Below, in pieces: positions 8,620 through 10,567 of a DNA stretch of 10,567 nt. A program made the position numbers and the translations under genes. Origin of the DNA: an uncultured Sphingobium sp. (GTDB taxonomy: Bacteria; Pseudomonadota; Alphaproteobacteria; Sphingomonadales; Sphingomonadaceae); assembly GCA_946479185.1 (NCBI GenBank), contig CAMLFF010000083.1:1-10567 (forward strand), read 5' to 3'. The stretch's first letter is position 1. Every line of letters starts with the position of its first letter. A model generated the notes under the pieces. It did no database searches. It was not told the DNA's origin and was given only the letters and a program-made list of their open reading frames with translations.

Positions 8620-8654
8620 GGCCTTCATCAATTCACGATGAATACCCACAAACC

Positions 8655-9200
8655 CTAGTCGACTGGCGTCGTGGACCCAGTCGGGAATTCGACGCCGGTA
8701 AATTCGGGATATGCTTCGCGCAAGAGAAGTACTTGCTCAGCGCTGTCGATCCGAACGAGATACCACACACCATTGTCATTGAACGCCAGCGTAGTGGTCT
8801 TGCTCAGAAGTGGTTTGGCCTCGGGGAGTTCAATGACAGTTTCGGTCGGGATCAACACGTACTGCCTAGCCTTGTCCGGCGTCACCCCTACCGTCCCAGC
8901 GTTCAGATTCATCCGGAACGACACGAACTTCACGTTCTTAGTGATTGTGGCAATCTGCTCCGCAACGAATGCCTTGAGCTCCGAGGCCGACACCCCAAAT
9001 TTTTGCGCAGTCGTATTGAGCAAATGTGGGGAAACGAACTCAAGGCTGTCGCCAGTTCGGCCCTCCTTCATCATCTTGTCGAATGCAGCGATTCTGCCCT
9101 CGATGGCAGTGTGATCTGCTTGCAACATATCCTGCGCCGCGACGGGCATTGACGCCATGCCGGCGAGCGCCAGAAGGAGGCATGCCGCCCACTTAAACAT
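8655..9200 (-). CDS. Small secreted protein of unknown function
   Basis: I do not recognise a named family for this 181-residue protein. Its N terminus is a clear Sec signal peptide (MFKWAACLLLALAGMASM, then PVAAQ|D, cleavage after A22 or Q23), giving a periplasmic or secreted product of about 158 residues. The mature part begins with helix-like segments (about 26-90) and continues with beta-rich segments (about 91-165) including TTTLAFNDNGVWYLVRI. This order loosely recalls NTF2/SnoaL-like folds, but that is a guess. The C terminus is YPEFTGVEFPTGSTTPVD. AAAGGA lies about 8 bases before the ATG and supports the start. The gene is intact, stands alone, and sits between two recombinase relics, opposite in strand to both. 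The long plus-strand reading frames over it have implausible composition. It is real but functionally unassigned. Confidence 0.8.
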   Translation of the reverse strand: MFKWAACLLLALAGMASMPVAAQDMLQADHTAIEGRIAAFDKMMKEGRTGDSLEFVSPHLLNTTAQKFGVSASELKAFVAEQIATITKNVKFVSFRMNLNAGTVGVTPDKARQYVLIPTETVIELPEAKPLLSKTTTLAFNDNGVWYLVRIDSAEQVLLLREAYPEFTGVEFPTGSTTPVD

Positions 9201-9208
9201 GCGTATTT

Positions 9209-9214
9209 TCCTTT
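9209..9214 (-). promoter_or_regulatory. Ribosome binding site of the secreted-protein gene
   Basis: On the minus strand AAAGGA lies 8 bases upstream of the ATG at 9200. It supports that start codon and with it the signal peptide. Confidence 0.6.
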
Positions 9215-9287
9215 CGGGCCGGTCCGCGCGATTTCAACCCAATGCGTGTCGGCTCAGCGACGATAACGCATCAGGTTACCGGCATCA

Positions 9288-9590
9288 ATGCACACCCTCT
9301 GCCGGGCCGACCACCACGCCGTGCGGGCGACATGTTCTTGGGTCCGCTCGCGAACGGCATATCCACACACCGTCGGTGTGCCACAGGCCCAAATCGACGC
9401 AGCCGCCGGTCATGTCTCAGACGGCGGCGGAACCGGAAAGAACTATACCCACCTGCGGCCCGAATATCTCAAGGGTTTCGTAGCTGCAGTGGAAGCTTAT
9501 TGGTCAGAAATGGACGGACTGACGCGTGTCCATCGGTCCCAAGTCGGTCCCAAGGTCCATGACCTTGCAGAGCGCAAAAATATGAAATGA
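9288..9590 (+). pseudogene. Integrase relic B: C-terminal catalytic part of a tyrosine recombinase
   Basis: This frame keeps much of the C-terminal catalytic half of a phage/island-type tyrosine recombinase. Counting from the ATG at 9288, it has an HxxR box (HAVR, H10-R13), the GH motif (G41-H42) and the catalytic tyrosine Y53 in NYTHLRPEYL, followed by a helical tail. The spacing from R13 to H42 is about six residues longer than in XerD-type enzymes, and the extra residues (near TAYPHTV) look like an insertion. An in-frame stop at 9264-9266 and the absence of the first catalytic arginine box show that the N-terminal domain and half the active site are gone, so it is not functional. The tail contains a duplicated 11-base unit. 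The frame ends 21 bases from the 3' end of tRNA-Ala, as expected of an integrase next to its attachment site. The ATG is only a convenient boundary. Confidence 0.72.
9533..9554. repeat. Exact 11-base tandem duplication inside integrase relic B
   Basis: TCGGTCCCAAG occurs twice back to back (9533-9543, 9544-9554). Relic A has one near-identical copy (TCGGCCCCAAG). Because 11 is not a multiple of three, this duplication or loss shifts the reading frame between the two relics. Confidence 0.8.
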
Positions 9591-9611
9591 CCAGATTTCA
9601 ATAAGATAAAA

Positions 9612-9640
9612 TGGTGGAGCCGAGGGGGATCGAACCCCTG
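9612..9640. other. Inferred attachment site at the tRNA-Ala 3' end
   Basis: Many tyrosine integrases recombine into the 3' end of a tRNA gene. Here the 3' end of tRNA-Ala (T-arm, acceptor strand and encoded CCA) faces the recombinase relic, whose frame stops 21 bases away. This fits one side of an old insertion. No second copy of this sequence is present in the window, so the far end of the element is outside it or lost. The call is inference from layout only. Confidence 0.4.
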
Positions 9641-9687
9641 ACCTCTACACTGCCAGTGTAGCGCTCTCCCAGCTGAGCTACGGCCCC
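9612..9687 (-). tRNA. tRNA-Ala(GGC)
   Basis: On the minus strand the gene runs from 9687 to 9612 and folds as a canonical cloverleaf. The acceptor stem is GGGGCCG paired with CGGCTCC (one G-U pair), with discriminator A at 9615 and an encoded CCA at 9614-9612. The D-arm is GCTC/GAGC, the anticodon stem CTACA/TGTAG with loop CTGGCAG, and the T-arm AGGGG/CCCCT with loop TTCGATC. The anticodon is GGC, at + strand positions 9652-9654, and decodes GCC and GCU alanine codons. The gene appears intact despite the integrase relic next to its 3' end, so any insertion rebuilt it. Confidence 0.97.
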
Positions 9688-9699
9688 AATCCTGTGCAT

Positions 9700-9719
9700 G
9701 CGACGGGTGGGTCCGTCGC
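9700..9719. repeat. 7-bp stem-loop between tRNA-Ala and the hairpin cluster
   Basis: GCGACGG and CCGTCGC form a perfect 7-bp stem with a 6-base loop (GTGGGT). It lies 12 bases upstream of the tRNA 5' end. No T-run follows on either strand. It may be a processing or partial termination structure between the minus-strand protein gene and the tRNA; the role is not established. Confidence 0.5.
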
Positions 9720-9720
9720 T

Positions 9721-9771
9721 GCGAGGCGCTGCCTTTATGTCAGCACTCGCCTCGCTGCAAGTCGATTTTTT
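9721..9771 (+). terminator. Possible intrinsic terminator for rightward transcription
   Basis: A perfect 8-bp inverted repeat GCGAGGCG (9721-9728) / CGCCTCGC (9748-9755) has a small inner CTG/CAG pairing in its loop. A run of six T follows at 9766-9771, ten bases after the stem. The distance is longer than usual, so the call is weak. In this orientation it would stop read-through from the accessory side before it runs antisense to the TIGR02300-family gene. Confidence 0.3.
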
Positions 9772-9772
9772 C

Positions 9773-9801
9773 TTAAGGCGTCCTGTATCAGGCGACCTTA
9801 A
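9773..9801. terminator. Imperfect hairpin at the end of the TIGR02300-family gene
   Basis: TTAAGG (9773-9778) pairs with CCTTAA (9796-9801), and inside it CCTG (9782-9785) pairs with CAGG (9789-9792) around a 3-base loop, with a 3-by-3 internal mismatch between. The minus-strand TAA stop (9798-9800) lies within the outer stem. On the plus strand the structure is followed by TTTT. It may end transcription on one or both strands, but it lacks a T-run on the minus strand. Confidence 0.35.
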
Positions 9802-10118
9802 TTTTCGTCGTCTTTATCGTCGGCTGCTTCGACACCAAGGTCGTCATCGCCGCCGAGATCGACGTCATTGTCTGGCGAGCCTTCGGCCTCATCGACATCG
9901 ACGTCGATGTCCAGATCGTCATCGGCTGTCGTTTCTGCCTCGACCACAGCCTTTGGCGCTTCCTCGAAAGGCAGCGGCTGCTTGGATTTGAGCACGGGAT
10001 CTGGTGTCCAGACGTTACCGCACTCAATGCAGTTTACGGGCTCGTCCTTGCCGAGATCGTAAAATCGCGTCGCGCATTTGGGGCAAGTACGCTTCGTTCC
10101 CCATTCAGGCTTCACCAT
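9798..10118 (-). CDS. TIGR02300-family protein (zinc-ribbon with acidic tail)
   Basis: Conserved alphaproteobacterial protein of 106 residues with no established function. The N-terminal 40 residues form a zinc-ribbon: C12-P-K-C15 and C30-I-E-C33, preceded by the family signature KPEWGTKRTCP and followed by NVWTPDPVL. The motif that gives the family its FYDLN name reads FYDLG here (F19-G23). The second half (about 60-106) is strongly acidic, rich in Asp/Glu repeats such as DDDLDIDVDVDE, and probably disordered. Minus-strand AAGG lies 6 bases before the ATG. The gene is divergent from aroA across 183 bases and upstream of tRNA-Ala on the same strand. An adjacency to aroA recurs in alphaproteobacteria to my knowledge, which supports core chromosome here. 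Confidence 0.9.
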   Translation of the reverse strand: MVKPEWGTKRTCPKCATRFYDLGKDEPVNCIECGNVWTPDPVLKSKQPLPFEEAPKAVVEAETTADDDLDIDVDVDEAEGSPDNDVDLGGDDDLGVEAADDKDDEN

Positions 10119-10211
10119 GTGCCGCCTTATCCTTCCAGATAATAGATGCCGTAAAAGTCGATTGCGCGGCCAAGCAATGCTTACCGCGAAGTGTCGGGCG
10201 CCTTGCCATAG

Positions 10212-10567
<356 letters not shown>

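Larger units (their letters stand above)
8343..8654. other. Non-coding stretch after the pump gene, with integrase relic A
   Basis: No intact gene lies in these 312 bases. The first part is GC-rich with a CCCGCGGG palindrome but no T-run, so no clear terminator for the efflux operon is visible. It then holds a short heptamer tandem repeat (8437-8457), the recombinase fragment at 8483-8591, and a run of eight C at 8612-8619. The mixture suggests recombination debris rather than a regulatory region. Confidence 0.6.

Noticed and set aside
8553..9152. A 199-codon plus-strand frame over the secreted-protein gene
   Set aside because: It starts inside integrase relic A and runs antisense to a gene that has a signal peptide, an RBS and plausible protein composition; its only meaningful part is the frame-shifted relic tail at its start.
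9698..9991. A plus-strand frame opposite the TIGR02300-family gene
   Set aside because: Arg/His-rich shadow of the acidic tail encoded on the other strand.

Overview
The window looks like a stretch of chromosome from a sphingomonad-type alphaproteobacterium. This rests on a TonB-dependent receptor of the kind expanded in that group, GC-rich codon use, and the block tRNA-Ala(GGC) / TIGR02300-family gene / class II aroA at the right end. The species cannot be named from the sequence.

Layout. Positions 1-2643 hold a TonB-dependent outer-membrane receptor cut at its 5' end by the window edge. It is followed after 31 bases by an exported amidohydrolase of the ACMSD-like branch (2675-3754). The pair reads as an uptake-plus-processing unit for a small, possibly aromatic or carboxylated substrate that cannot be identified here. 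A 164-base gap with a perfect 12-bp inverted repeat (3770-3815) separates it from a two-gene RND efflux operon: a lipoprotein membrane-fusion protein (3919-5112) overlapping by 4 bases an HAE1-type inner-membrane pump (5109-8342). No outer-membrane channel gene or regulator is present in the window.

Positions 8343-9611 look like a junction scar. Two related but diverged fragments of the 3' end of a tyrosine-recombinase gene (8483-8591 and 9288-9590) flank one intact minus-strand gene for a small secreted protein of unknown function (8655-9200). The second fragment keeps the HxxR box, the GH motif and the catalytic tyrosine, and ends 21 bases from the 3' end of tRNA-Ala(GGC) (9612-9687, minus strand). 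This is the usual placement of an integrase that inserts at a tRNA 3' end.

Right of the tRNA lies apparently conserved chromosome: a terminator-like cluster of hairpins, a minus-strand TIGR02300-family zinc-ribbon/acidic-tail protein (9798-10118), and divergently the start of aroA (10302 to beyond the window). The most informative reading is that the window spans the boundary between an accessory region on the left and core genes on the right, with remnants of at least two integration events at the tRNA. I did not find convincing evidence of a wholly new biological system.
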